Below, in pieces: positions 25,929 to 64,000 of a DNA stretch of 64,000 nt. This DNA is from Agelaius tricolor (Eukaryota > Chordata > Aves > Passeriformes > Icteridae), in NCBI GenBank assembly GCA_023055355.1, contig JALJCS010000015.1, forward strand, positions 17,349,516 to 17,413,515. Direction: 5' to 3'. Each line of letters opens with the position of its first letter. Positions within the stretch are counted from its first letter, which is position 1. Both the position numbers and the translations under genes were made by a program. The notes under the pieces are model-generated. The model worked only from the letters and a program-made list of their open reading frames with translations. It ran no database searches and was not told where the DNA came from.

Positions 25929-26731
25929 GAAAGAGAGGGTGGTATTTGAAAATTACTAGTCCAGTCTAAGGAGAAAAGAGGAAACAATTTTTGTATGTGT
26001 GTATGACATTTTTACAATCATTGCAAGCACACACAAGTCTTGGATGCTCAGCTGAAGTTAACCAAGATATTTTTAATTGGAGATCAGGCCAGATAAGCAC
26101 TTTTAAATTCACTTTGCTGGGCTCTTTATTCTAGACATTGTCTCCTGTTAAATGAAGAGCATGTTAGAAATTTTCTATGGAAAGAAAGTTGGTTGTTTTT
26201 TGTTGTTTTTTTCTCTGTAGAATTCAAATCTTGTGTCTATTTTTAAAGCATCTCAGAGAGTGTCAAAGTTCAGATTTTCAAGATTTTCAGTCAAATGTTA
26301 ACGATCGAGAGGTGTTGTAGCTAGGGTTTACAAACATCGTGTAGTTTCTGATTTTTGCACAAATATAATCTGTTTGGAGATGTGAAAGGATTATTTTTTA
26401 ATATAATAAGTGAAACAATAGGATTCTACCTATATTTATTTTTATACACCCACACATGTATGTATTTGAGATCAGGAGCCATATGGGGTTGTTGATATCT
26501 GCCTGCATTTCTGAAAAATGGTCCTTTGCTCTTCTAAACTGAGGCTCTTCTGAAGCTACAAAGGTAAATTTCCTCCCCAGGATACTCAGAAGTCTCTTAG
26601 CAAAAATCACGATTACAGATCACCCCATACCAGCTCCCACCTTGATCTGTTGGCAAACAGGATCTCTAACACTGCATGCTGAAAAGATGCTTATCACAAA
26701 AAGTGGAACAGAAGGTTTTGACCCTTTAACA

Positions 26732-26793
26732 TGACTCACTCAGTTATGACTACAGTGCAGAAAGATAACAGCAGTTGCAGGAATGATTTGCAT
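26732..26793. promoter_or_regulatory. candidate enhancer: AP-1, GATA and octamer motifs
   Basis: Within 62 bases are TGACTCA (26732-26738, AP-1/MAF type), AGATAA (26763-26768, GATA type) and a perfect octamer ATTTGCAT (26786-26793, bound by POU2F factors in B cells). The site is 5.5 kb upstream of the PLCG2 CpG island. Clustering is suggestive only. Confidence 0.3.
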
Positions 26794-29700
26794 TCCATAC
26801 AAATGTGCTGATCCTGGAGATATAACCAGATGGATGCTTTTCCAAGGCACAGGCATCTGGAAGGCGTATCCCTGTAGAGCATCTCTCATTCCATCCCTGT
26901 TCAGAAATTATCACTCAAGGATATAATTAATTTTTCAATCATATTTTGATTTTAGCGACATTTTGACACATATTTTTACATGACTACATGCTTATCTGCA
27001 TTAGGACCAGCCTGCTCTCACCATCCCCAGAGAATTCTTGTGCTTTGATTAACTGAGGGCTCTTCTAAACTTTTCTGATGTAGCATGTGTCAGATTAAAG
27101 CTGATCTATGCATGAGTGAGCACAGATGCGAGGAACTTCTCCTCCCTTCCTGTGTGCCCTGAGGGAAGGCCTTGCACAATAATAAATCCCTGCAATCAGC
27201 CATGTAGAAAGTAGAGAAAGACCTGGCCTATCTCTGTTTTATGATCCCAGAAAAGCTTCCAGCAGCAGTAGCAAGATCAGCGTTAAGAGGAGTTCAGCAG
27301 AATGGGAGGAAAAAGGAAAATGACCGTGGAGAGAAGCCTTGGTGGTGTTCTGCTCACACTGAGTCCCCCTGGGCACTCAGAGCAGTGGCTGAAGGCTGAG
27401 TTCAGCCCTGCTCCCTGTGCCCAGCCTGCCTGAAGATCCCTTTCCCAAACCTCTCCAGGCTCACAGGGATGATGAGTGAGAGCAGGAGGCTGAAGCAGAT
27501 GGTAACAGAGCCTTTTCTCTCCTCAACTCACCCGTGGTGCTACCTGCAGTGGGAAAGAAATGAAAGGCTGAAAGTTACTTAGGGGGGGAGAGCTGGACTG
27601 TTTCTTGCTGAGTTACAACTCGCTTAATTCAAAACTATTGTCAAATGCTGTTTTTTTCCAATACTTCCCACTCAAAAGCACGTTATTTTTATACAATATT
27701 TTAATGTAATTGGCTTAAAAAGCACAGAGAGAATTTTCTCTGGTTCCTTGCAGATTCTTCAGCAGTTTTCCTTTTTTGCTGAGGCCTTGTAACATTGGTA
27801 TCAACTCACTGTTGATAGTGGTGGTAATGAGCTGCTGGCATTTTATCACTGTGGATGTAGTGACTGTAATATTTAACTCTTCATCTGAAGTTGGAATTGC
27901 AGGCCCTCTAAACATACTGGTGTTTTCTGTGGTCAAAGCTGGCTCAAGATGCTGAGTAAATAACTTGTTAGTGTGTGTCTAAAAAAATGCACTTTAACGC
28001 TTATTTCAAGTATTTTCACATGTATTTTTTAAAAGGTTTTTATTGAGCATCCCAAACCACACAACAGTGTTTTCACTTGACTGAAACTTTTGAAAGTATA
28101 ATTCTGATAAATGAAAAGGTTTCTCCTGGCACAAGGAGCTTTGCTATGAGGAAATACCATTCCTAGGTCAGGACATTAGGATAAAACCTGGAAGCAATGT
28201 TCTGCCCATGGCTTGTAACTGCTGTGAGATCTTTGGCAAACCTCCTCACCCTCTGGGCTTGATGCCTTTGAAAATGTGATATAATGATTTCCATTATTTT
28301 TTAAAAAAATGTTTTGACATCTACAAATGCAAATTGTTACAGAACTTGTAAGGGACAGCACTGTACTTTGCGTATGAGGCCAGTGGGCAGTAACTCCTCA
28401 GAAGATTTTTTAAATGCAGATCTTGCAAGGGACAGGGTGACTGAACTGAGGAGCAGCTCAACTTTTGAGGACTCAGAGAAACATTTCAGCAGGCAACAGG
28501 CCAGCCACTTACAAGTACAACCTCCCTTCCTTCAGGTCAGCTTTCCTGCTAGTGACCTTAGTAGCTTACCTTAAGTCAATATTTACTTTAAATATTATGA
28601 TTAAGTGACAATAATTTACTGAGATTAAAATGCAACTCTGATAAGAATTGAGCCAAGTACACACTAGAACACTTTCTACAAGAGATTCTCTTCAAGGAGC
28701 CTGAGCTCTGTTATGCTGAGAAGATGTGCTGGGGGTGTTGGACCTGTCACACTCTGTGATGGTGTTGAAGATGGATCTGTAAAATTCACTACTTGAATTG
28801 TGCTGCTGCAGCTGGACATTGCTCTCAAAGGTCAGTTTCATGCTACAAAGGCCCTTTGGGCCACTAAAGATGATCAAGGCTTCCCAGGGTAGCTGAAGCT
28901 ATTGCCATGAGGAGCTGGGGTGGCACAGGGCTGCTCTGCTAGTGACAACAGTCACATCCTTCCCCTCTTCCCTCCAGACTGCAGCAGTTGTTGCTACCTC
29001 AGCTCTGAGTATGTGAGTTCTCTTGACAGGTTTAAAATACCTTGAGTCCTGCAGATGAAAAGTTCATAAAGGCAAACCTTGAAAATTAAATTTTCTTTAT
29101 GAAACATCTGGTTATAGTTTTGCAGCTCTAACTAGAAAATCTAGCTGAGCTAACATACATCCTGCCAATGAGTGCAGAGGCTGTGGTGGTTAGTAAATCC
29201 TTTGGCTACAAAATGTCTGTAACAGTCTCTAAAATATTTGTTCCTCCTGCCTAATCACTCTTTAACATTTTTTACAACTGATGGGGTAAAGATTTTCAGC
29301 TTCTGTCTTCTGCACAAAAGCTGTTTTTTCTCTGTATCTCCTGTGAGGAAGTGGCACCGGTTTTGTGACTATTATTTATTATATCCACGAGGCTGCCTAG
29401 CCACCCCTGTGCTTCTCTTTCATGCCTTGCTTTATTCTTCAGGGGAAGCAATCAACACTTCATTACCAAATATAAGACAGGGTTGAACTTTTCAACAGTG
29501 TAATTAAGAGAGTGTCAGCATGAACACTATAAATTCCTTTTCTGAGGGATTTATGACCAAAATGTAAAACTATACTCTAGCTGAAAAAATGCTTTTCAGA
29601 TCTTATAGTATAAATTGTGATATTTTAACAATTCAAGGGGCCTTTAAAATTTTTAAGAAGGAAGTTAAACTGAAAAGAAAAAAGAATAAAGGAAGGAAGA

Positions 29701-32126
29701 TTTTATTCTAGTGGTTAGCCTTCTTCTTTTTAAACATACAGGCTTTGCGGGGGCAGATTCTTCAACTCAGAGACCAAGTTTTCCCACACCTGTCCTCAGC
29801 ATATATTTTCCTCAGAGAAAAAAGCTCTACAGGCTTTTTTTTTCCTACAAAAAAGGACTGGAGATGTCACCTGGTGGTTATCTGTGACTATGAAATCCAT
29901 AATCCTTACAGGTAATTATGTTGTCTGCCTGGAAGCTCTCACTTTTGAGGTTTGGTTGTTGGATGGCAGAGCTGCTGATTCTGATAATAACTCAAATCTG
30001 TTGGGATTGTGAGGAAGACTGAGTACTCTTATTTCGGGTCTAGTGAATGTGCTGAGTAACAGCTGGTGTTTCTAAGAGTTACTCTTTTATTGGTTTGGTT
30101 TTAAGGCTTGCTTACTCCATCTGAGATTTTGTTACATCCAGAAATTTTCAGGATTCACTGTTATGATCCCCACTGCAGCTATGACTCTCTTCAAGATACA
30201 TATTTGCTCTGGCTATATAACAACTCTTCAGCTTTAAGAGCATTTTATCAGGTAAGTCTAAGGTCATGCAAGAAATGTTGGGAATGGGTAGGTTTTATTT
30301 GTCCTTCCAAAACACCAATGAGGCTCAACCACAAGTATGTCCAAAGTTTGCAGCAGTGTTTTAACTACTGCAGCACAGCTCTAAATACCATCAAGATGAG
30401 CAGCTCTGTGCCTGTGTGGCTTCTGGGTCGTTCAAGGGTGGTTCCTGTGCTGAAGCTGTGCCATATGACTGGTGAGGAGACTGTTGGGACCTGGCCAAGC
30501 GAAGCAGAACCAGGAGGAGCTGCTGGGGCTGGTATTTGCTGAAGCTTGGATTCACTCTCTTGGGTGACTCCTGGATCTGACATTAAGTGAATACTGCCAT
30601 CTCCTGCTTGTAAAATGCCCAGGATCACCTGCACCCTTCAGCTCTCTGAGGTGTGAATGGATCTTTGGGTATTAGCATCTGCAGCTGGGGAAATTGGCTG
30701 CTTGGCTCTTGCTTTTTGCCACTGTTCACATAATTTCAAAGGCAGCTTCAATACAAAACATTGAAGACTTTAAAGATGAAGACTAAAAATAATGTATGGC
30801 AGAGACACCATGGTGTGATTAATAATTATTCTGCTATTCTTATTAATTTACTACCATGGCTCCTGTTAGATGTTATGTGAATTTGGAGTCATACTTTATA
30901 AATAGACTTCTGGAAAAACGTGAAAAGTCTTCACAAAATAGCAAACAGTGATAAGATTGCAATGATCATCTTTTTGTTTTGCATTTAAAATGAACCACAC
31001 CTTTCCCAGGTATTGGCTTTCAGGCTTTTTTTCCTCTTGTGGTGGTATATTTTGAATGTGTTCTTCAGTTCTTTTCTGATAGGTCATACTTATTTGAAAC
31101 CCTTTGGTACTTTTGAGCGTGATAAAGGCTTGTTAGTTTGCTTTTGGGAAGTTTCCCAAATTGCTCCTACAGAAGAGCTGGACACAATTGATGTTTTCTT
31201 CTCCTTTTGTGTAGCCAGGGAGTATTTTTGGTGGCATTTGGTGCAGAACCCCATTGCAAGTATAATTTTGTTTCAGTAGTTTCTGCACATATAGGGTGAA
31301 AGTATCAATTAATGTTTGATTACTGTTCAACTATTTATAATGCTGACTGAAATTATGGAAAACGTTTCTCCCTCTCAATAGAGTAGATTAGTCTGTTAAA
31401 AGACCTGTGCTTTTCACTCCCTTGTGCCAGCCACCAGTATTGGAAGGAGGGGAGATGGAGAATTATCTACATGAAACTTAAACTCCATTATAACCGCATT
31501 TGGGAATCAGCATTTGGAATACAAGACCTGTCATTGCAACATGGCACAGCCCTTGGAGAAATGGCCAAGATCTTCCCTGAAAATGCTGTGGCATCCCTAG
31601 TTTGGGTTTCCGGGCACTTATTTTGGTGTCTGCTGAACTGGTGTGACTCGTTCCTGTGATGAGCTTGTCATCCTGCCTATGGCTGTTGGAATTTTCCTCA
31701 GATTTATCAAATTGGTCTGCGGCAAGACCAATACATCAAGTTGAATGGTTGTACCAGGGCTTGACCTGCAAGCTGGATATCATCCTACCACCATCCCAAT
31801 CTGGGAAATACTTTCAGCATTGCCACTCTGAAACTGACGTGTGATACAACTGTAGCGGATCACTTGGAGTCAAACCTTGACGAGATCATTCCAGCGGCAG
31901 TGAAGCCGTACAGCCTTTTCCTAAGGCTCAACCACCCTTCCCAGACGGGCAGAACATCAGCTCCGAGCGGGGGGACAGCCCGCCGTGGCAGGGGGACACC
32001 GCGCCTCAGGGGCGGCTGTGGGCACGGGGCCCTGCGGGGACAGGGGCTCGCCTCCACAGCAGCCCCGGCACGGGGCGAGGAATCCCGAGGAATCCCGGCC
32101 TCGCTTCGGCGCTCAGGAGGACGCGG

Positions 32127-32190
32127 GAGGGCAGGGCCGGTGGCCCGGGGCTGAGGGCAGGGCCGGTGCTCCGCGGCTGAGGGCAGCCCG
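32127..32190 (+). repeat. 26-bp tandem duplication in CpG island
   Basis: A unit beginning GAGGGCAGGGCCGGTG is present at 32127-32152 and 32153-32178, with a partial third copy from 32179. The copies differ at about four positions. Confidence 0.7.
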
Positions 32191-32219
32191 CGCCACGGGC
32201 GCCCGGGGTGGCCGCGGGG

Positions 32220-32346
32220 TCAGGTCGGATGGCGCCGCCCCTTCGCAGTGACGGCAGAAGCGGAGCCCCGAGAGGCGCAGCGGGACGGCAGCGCCGGCAC
32301 TGGCACTGCCCCGCCGCCGCACGGAGCCCCCGCCGCCGCCGCGCAG
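32220..32346 (+). other. PLCG2: PLCG2 exon 1, untranslated (5' limit uncertain)
   Basis: The donor GCGCAG|GTGAGG at 32346/32347 is the best splice site in the island and would join to the acceptor at 35901-35902. No start codon in this exon is needed, since the ATG lies in exon 2 behind an in-frame stop. The transcription start cannot be placed from sequence. Other donors are possible at the end of the CAG run (after 32384) and near 32698. Confidence 0.5.
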
Positions 32347-32366
32347 GTGAGGGCGGCCCGGCGGAG

Positions 32367-32384
32367 CAGCAGCAGCAGCAGCAG
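32367..32384 (+). repeat. (CAG)6 microsatellite
   Basis: Six perfect CAG units start 20 bases after the proposed exon 1 donor and run straight into GTGCCC. If the downstream donor were used, the repeat would lie in the 5' UTR. Confidence 0.85.
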
Positions 32385-34364
32385 GTGCCCCGGGGCTGGG
32401 GCGGGGCGGCCCCGGCGGGAGGGAGGCTCTGGGGGAGGACAGGCGGGCGATGCGCGGGGTCCGTGCAGCGGAGGGTGAGGGACGGTGGTGCCAGAGCGCG
32501 GCGGGCACTTGGGCTGGAGGGGACAAGGCAGCCTGGGGGCTCCCTGAGGTGGCCCTGCCGCCCCGCACCCTGTGTCTGGCCGGGCCCCGCCGCAGCCCAG
32601 GCTGGAGGAGAAGAAGGAAGGAAAGTGTGGCAGTGCCTGACAGCAGCCCGGCCGTGCGCGGCCCTGCCCGGCTCAGGGCCCGGCTTGCCCCGGCAGGTGG
32701 GCACCGGCTTGCGGCGGTTCCGCTCCCCTGCTCGCCCCGCCGGGCTCTGCGGGCAGCAGCCGCATCGCAAGGACCGTGCATCGATTGTTATTAATTATTA
32801 CTGCTGTGGTACTGCGCTGGTGTCACTGGTGTGGATGCATCTGGCGAGGTGATGTCCTCAATCCAAAGGCAGAGCTCCGGGCAGAGGATGCAACAAACTT
32901 ATTGCAATGCCCAGAGCACATGGGAAAATTTAGAAATTCACCAGAGGCTTAGAAATTGACCAGAGACAAACTTTGGACTGCACTTCTTGGTTAACTTTCT
33001 GTGTCTGGAAAGCACCTGCTGTGTCATGTGGGTGAAATTATAACAGACTATGGATCCATCAGTGGTTCTCTGAGCTATTCTTTGCTAGCTGGTGTGTTTT
33101 TAGCTTGCCTTTTCTAGTTTTTCCTCTCTGTGTTACCATGAAGAGACTTACAGGCTATACACCAGTCTTCTGCTAAGAAGGGTTTGTTTGTTAAAGTCTG
33201 AAGTAAAACTAAGTGGACAGGATACATTAAATAGAATTTGGATTTTTTTTTTTTTAATGTCCGTGTTGACTTGGTTACTTGCAGTGTGTCTTTTAGACTT
33301 TTTGGTCCAGATCAGTCAGTCTTTTCAGTTAAAACCTATCAGAATCAGAACCTGTCTTACACAAACAGTAATAAGTGATCCAAGTTTTGCATATGGTACA
33401 GGGCACCTTCAAAATTTAGCTCCTGTAATTCCTACAGTCAAAGGGAAAGAGTCATGTCTGTGTCTAAGCTGGAGCTTGTGGCATGTTTTGATGATTATTA
33501 ACTCACTTGCTGAGTCCTGTAAGTGGTGCTGGATCTTTCCAACTGAGGCTTAAGTAACTTTTCAGCAGAAGATCAGTGATGCTTCTATTACACACAGCAT
33601 CTTGTAGTTCACACTCTGCTGGGTTGGAGGCATGCAGGTAAAGGGCTGATGAAGGTCATCACAGAATTCTGCTGCATGAATGGGTAGAAAGATTGTTAAT
33701 TCAAGTCGTTGTGCAGTGATGGGTGTCAGGAAGGCTGAAGGGCACCTGTGTAAGACAATTCCTGATGTTTGAAGGTCTTATCCAAGGACTTTGTTGGTTC
33801 TTTTACCATGGCAGCTTTCTGTGATGTTACTCTTAAAGTGGAGCAGGCAGCCAGAAGAGTCAGTTAGTTAGGTTGTAAAATATTGCAATATCCTTTCCAC
33901 CTTAAGTCAAAAACTTGGCTTGTGACTTAGGAGTTAAGTTAGATTAAATCCACTGTTCTCTCTGGTTTCGGGAGAAAGAGCTCCTTTAAAAGGGGAAGTA
34001 CAGTATATTATATTCAACAGAAACTGCTTAAGAAGCCACCTCTGAGAGGCAGTTCCTTTGTACTAAGGGAGTTATCTCTCAAAAAACCTACTGCATTGCC
34101 CTTCATTAAACAGCTGTATTTAGAAACTTCTTTTCTTGTTTTTCTAAATCATACTTCATTTAACAGCTATACCTTGTACTGTAAAAGGCAGAGCTGATGT
34201 GTTTTTCTATCATCTCTTGAAAAACAATACTCATTTAAAGTTCAGTTTTTTGTTATTCAGTGTAGTGTTGCACAAATGCTTAATTCTTGTCCCAGATCAC
34301 AGTTTATTTGTTTTATTATGATTATTAATGAAAAGAGCAAAGTGAGAAGACAGGGTTTCTATTT

Positions 34365-34408
34365 TTTATTAGAAAAATAATTAGAATTATTTTATTAGAA
34401 AAATAATT
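34365..34408 (+). repeat. 18-bp direct repeat, 26-bp period
   Basis: TTTATTAGAAAAATAATT occurs at 34365-34382 and again, unchanged, at 34391-34408, separated by eight bases. Confidence 0.8.
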
Positions 34409-35097
34409 GTTCAAAGATTTTAATTAACTGTTTATATTTCCCTCCTTTCATTTCTTATTTTAACAAATCATTGTAGCAAGATGACCATGGCTGTCTTTTT
34501 AGGTGCAGGCCTGTCATAATTTAAATGATTATCTGATTATCTTCAGGCAGTCTAAAAGGATCAGTTACATTATGACTAAAAGAAAATAATAAATTTTTGC
34601 TTACAGTACTTCAAAGTTGTTCACTCCCTCCCAGCTGTAGGATTGGGGTACATAAATTTTTTTCAGTAGTATAAGGAAAGAATACTCAATCTTTTTATTA
34701 ATGTAGCAAGGCAATATAAAACACTAAATGATGTGTATGTTTTGCAAACCATGGAGTGGCTCCTGCTGTAGAGCACTTTGAGCTCATGGTTGGCAGTGTA
34801 GAGGTAAGAAGGGACTCTTGTGGCTTCTCTGTTAACTTGCAAGAAAAAAAAAAAAGTGTTTATTGAAGTGGTAGAATTCAAAAAGGGATTGGAAAGATTG
34901 CACCGGGCAGCTTCAAAGCCAGGGAGCTGGTTCCTAAGGCAGCTGGTGACACGATGGTGAAAGGCAATTGAGTGCTGGGAATGAGAGGGAGCAGCAAAGG
35001 GCAGTCAGGAGGCAGCGCCACGGGGTGAGGGGGCGAGCGCTGGCAGAAGTCTCGAAGGGGAAGCGAGAAGTGCCACGGTCGAATTAGCCATGAACAC

Positions 35098-35110
35098 GGA
35101 AACTGAAACT
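35098..35110 (+). promoter_or_regulatory. IRF/ISRE-type site in PLCG2 intron 1
   Basis: GGAAACTGAAACT matches the GAAANNGAAA core bound by IRF factors. An ETS-like GGGGAAGC lies about 40 bases upstream. The surroundings (34.9-35.27 kb) are GC-richer than the rest of the intron. PLCG2 is expressed mainly in B and myeloid cells, where PU.1 and IRF4/IRF8 act, so an intronic enhancer is plausible. Confidence 0.35.
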
Positions 35111-35902
35111 GCTTGTGATGGAGAGCAGTGGCCTGAGCAGAGAGGAAGGGAGGCAGAGGGGAGCCGTGGCTGCTGGCTGAATGCACAGAGCTGCTCCAGA
35201 CCTGTCCTGCTCGGGGACTGGGGCAAGGGGCATGGCTGGGAGCTGTGTGGCAGCAGCCCATGAGACTTGTGTGACAATGCTACTTGTTCATGGGTGACAG
35301 AGCAGCTTGCAGACCATCCTGCTGGTAAATAGTCTCACTGAGGAGTAATCAGGATTGTAATTAGCTGTGTGGTGCAGTGATGTGGAGACCATTTGTGAGA
35401 TCTGCTCTGTACACATCCCCCTTTTGGCTGTTCTGTGCCAAGATGTGTCCCAAGTGTATGCACACAAATATCTGCCACCCAACATGTGGGTTAGAAAAGG
35501 CAGACTGTGTAGGAGAAACAGAGCCATGAAGTTTTAAAAGTGCAAAAACTGATGTTTAGACGTTGCCAGCGCTTAGTGTTTGTATTACTCATGTTTTCCC
35601 TTCAGTTCTCAAAAGGACAGTTACCTGCTTTACATCCTCATGTAGGTCTCATCTAATTCTAATAGAGTGCAAGAATTGACACAAGCTGATGCTGCTGGAC
35701 CTGCCCTCTGTGAAGGCTGTTTGGACCTCCTTTCAGGATAAACCAGCAAGAGTTAATGTTGGCCATGTACCTGCCTTGCATTTGCATGGGCAGGACTCTG
35801 TGTTAGGTATCTAACTGCATAAATGTGATCTTTAAAGAAATGAAAATGCTGTTTTAAATATTGAATTTTCTCCCCTTTCTTCCTTATATTTTCTTTCTTC
35901 AG

Positions 35903-35940
35903 GACACTGAAGACCATAAAAGTTTAATTAAAAAGAAAAA
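35903..35940 (+). other. PLCG2: PLCG2 exon 2, 5' UTR part
   Basis: Exon 2 starts after a TTCTTTCTTCAG acceptor. A TAA at 35929-35931 is in frame with the ATG at 35941, so no longer N terminus can be read from this exon. The base at -3 is A, an acceptable start context. Confidence 0.8.
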
Positions 35941-62520
<26,580 letters not shown>

Positions 62521-64000
62521 GTAGGCTTGCTTTGTGTGCTGGGGGATAAAATAGGAGAATAAGGGCAGGAACCTGAAATATTGTTCCTGACTTCATAGAT
62601 TGGTTTCAAGAAACCCCTTGCTTGAAGTGTTTACTGGTTACATTTGCCAGTAATGTACAATGTTCTGTAAAACTCTGTATTAAAGTGCTTCCTCTTGGTT
62701 TCCTTTGCAGTAAGTGTTGGCAGTTCAAGTGCCAGATCAAACGTCAGCTCTTTTCTAAAGGTTTTCCACCTCCTGAAATGTCACTGCTAAATTTCAGCGA
62801 GGGTTCACTGCTGCAGATGTTCGCCACACACTCATCACACACGTTTTACACCATGTGGCCTGCTTAAAAATGATAGAAGTATGTTCTTGAATAGGAAGAT
62901 AGATCAGTATTACTATTTTTTTTTTCAAAGACTGCCCGTCATCCAAGTGAAACCCAAAGTTCTTGCGGCTGCACACTGAAGTTGTAAAGATTTCACAAAT
63001 TGATGAGTGTTTGCTAAGTCAGTGTGATTTAAATATGCAGTTTAGTGAGCCACTTGTGAAACACAGAGGCACTGCTCTGAGAAGGCTCCCTGTTAGTGTA
63101 GGACCTTGTGGGTAGTGCAGGTGTTTTATGAGCTCTCTTGTGCAACAACAACACAACCAAAAGACTTCTCAGATTGAAACTGTGGTAGAACTTTTCAAAC
63201 AGCAAAATTTGGTGAAGAATCTCAGGGCTGCTTGCTATCCCTATAGTAAAATAATAATTACTTTTGTCTGTGCTTCTGTTTTCTTGCTCTTGTAACAGTA
63301 TTGCATCCTATGTATTAGATATCTGAATGGAAAAAAAATAGGTGTAAGAATATGCTCTTGAATGTAAGATTGGAAAAACCAGAACCCCACTACAAGGTGG
63401 AAAACTTCTGTGCTTAAGTTTTTGGGGATTTTTTTGTTCTCTCCACACTGTCTGTTGTTTCCCTGCAGAGCAGAGAGGGGACTTGCATTAGGCACATGAT
63501 TAATAATAATGTGACAGATCTGATTTAAAAGGAATTAAAACTATCATGAGTGTGCACAAGAGAACATCCATATCACTCTGTGCTGTCTAAAAGAGCAGTG
63601 ATGAGTCTTTAAATAGATCAGCACCTGCCAGTGAGCTGGTTGTGTTTTTGGCTTTTGTTTGGAAAATGTTGTCAGTAAACAGTCAGAGGCAGCACCTACT
63701 TCACTGGCCTGTGAGATTTTTCAGATAGGCCTGTCAAAATGAAATCAGCCAAGAGTAGGCTGTGCAGAACTGAATGTGGTTGAGGTCTGATATGAGGTGA
63801 TTAATCCTGTCATTAACTGCAGTTACGTAATTGATGTTGCCTGTGGCCCCTTGAGACACTTTTGTGAACTCTCTAAAGAAAGTAGAGCTTGGGTTCTTTT
63901 TTCACAAGAGATTTCCCTTGTACTAATTTTTCTCGTAAAAGAGTGAATTCCTCATTCATTTTAATTCCTTATCTTTTCCTTTTGTTTTGAGCTTTGTTCC
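62521..64000 (+). other. PLCG2: PLCG2 intron 14 (5' part)
   Basis: From the donor GTAGGC at 62521 to the window end I find no exon that reads HKKL or any later gamma 2 sequence. The acceptor-like TTTGCAG at 62704-62710 leads straight into an in-frame TAA. No repeat is recognisable. Confidence 0.85.

Larger units (their letters stand above)
18971..31900. other. CMIP-PLCG2 intergenic region, right part
   Basis: About 13 kb, mostly AT-rich, with no supported coding region. It includes a MIR-like remnant at 21.4 kb, an AT-rich stretch with a perfect inverted repeat at 24.66 kb, a poly-T run at 25.91 kb and a motif cluster at 26.7 kb. The 144-codon frame at 30108-30542 has no recognisable similarity and I take it as chance. 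Confidence 0.6.
31900..32760 (+). promoter_or_regulatory. PLCG2: PLCG2 CpG-island promoter
   Basis: GC content and CpG density jump at about 31.9 kb and fall again after about 32.76 kb. GC boxes are visible (GGGCGGGGC around 32398-32407, and the complement CCGCCCC near 32233). No TATA box precedes the likely start region, as is usual for CpG-island promoters. The frames of up to 254 codons on both strands in this block are an effect of few stop codons in GC-rich DNA. The next supported downstream feature is PLCG2 exon 2 at 35903, so this is the best candidate promoter. Confidence 0.7.
32347..35902 (+). other. PLCG2: PLCG2 intron 1
   Basis: 3.56 kb between the putative untranslated exon 1 and exon 2. 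It contains a (CAG)6 run at its start, a duplicated AT-rich unit at 34365-34408, and a GC-richer, CpG-bearing segment at about 34.9-35.27 kb with an IRF-type site. The frame at 33188-33553 has no recognisable relative. Confidence 0.5.

Noticed and set aside
32006..32781. Long minus-strand open frames (254 and 222 codons) in the CpG island
   Set aside because: They are proline/arginine/alanine-rich, overlap each other in different frames, and arise because stop codons are rare in very GC-rich DNA. No domain or conserved motif is visible.
62700..62870. Possible exon 15 after the TTTGCAG at 62704-62710
   Set aside because: The sequence begins TAA in the needed phase and does not read HKKL or any later PLCG2 sequence.

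Overview
The window reads as vertebrate, and most likely bird, nuclear DNA. It has small coding exons with GT-AG introns, one strong CpG-island promoter, sparse interspersed repeats, two 3' ends of CR1-type LINEs (the dominant avian and reptilian retroposon) and a few very old MIR-like SINE remnants. I cannot name the species. Two genes are supported, both on the + strand: the tail of CMIP and the first third of PLCG2. The order CMIP then PLCG2 on one strand is the conserved amniote arrangement (human 16q23), and this supports the weaker CMIP call.

Layout. 1-802 is the last CMIP intron. 803-856 is the tiny terminal coding exon. 857 to about 2795 is a long T-rich 3' UTR ending at a poly(A) signal at 2771. 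About 2.8-31.9 kb is intergenic. No convincing protein gene is seen there; the many short reading frames lack homology that I can recognise. This stretch holds a MIR-like remnant (21.4 kb), a CR1 3' end on the minus strand (18.4 kb), two CpG-dense patches (10.5-10.9 kb and 17.7-19.0 kb) and several motif clusters that look regulatory. About 31.9-32.75 kb is a CpG island carrying the likely PLCG2 promoter and untranslated exon 1, with a probable splice donor after 32346.

PLCG2 coding sequence starts at 35941 in exon 2. Thirteen coding exons (exons 2-14) join in frame to give 454 residues, through 62520: an N-terminal PH domain, the EF-hand region and most of the catalytic X box. The catalytic residues H327, N328, E357, D359, H372 and E406 are all present. 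The rest of the X box, the split PH, SH2-SH2-SH3 array, Y box and C2 domain lie beyond the window. Intron 2 is by far the largest at 12.1 kb. From 62521 to the end is intron.

PLCG2 hydrolyses PIP2 to IP3 and diacylglycerol downstream of B-cell and Fc receptors. CMIP is an adaptor-like protein with a PH domain and leucine-rich repeats. They are neighbours, and I see no sign of shared transcription. I found no new gene system. The most interesting material is non-coding: an orphan CpG island followed by a strong splice donor 13 kb upstream of the PLCG2 promoter, and an IRF-type site in PLCG2 intron 1.
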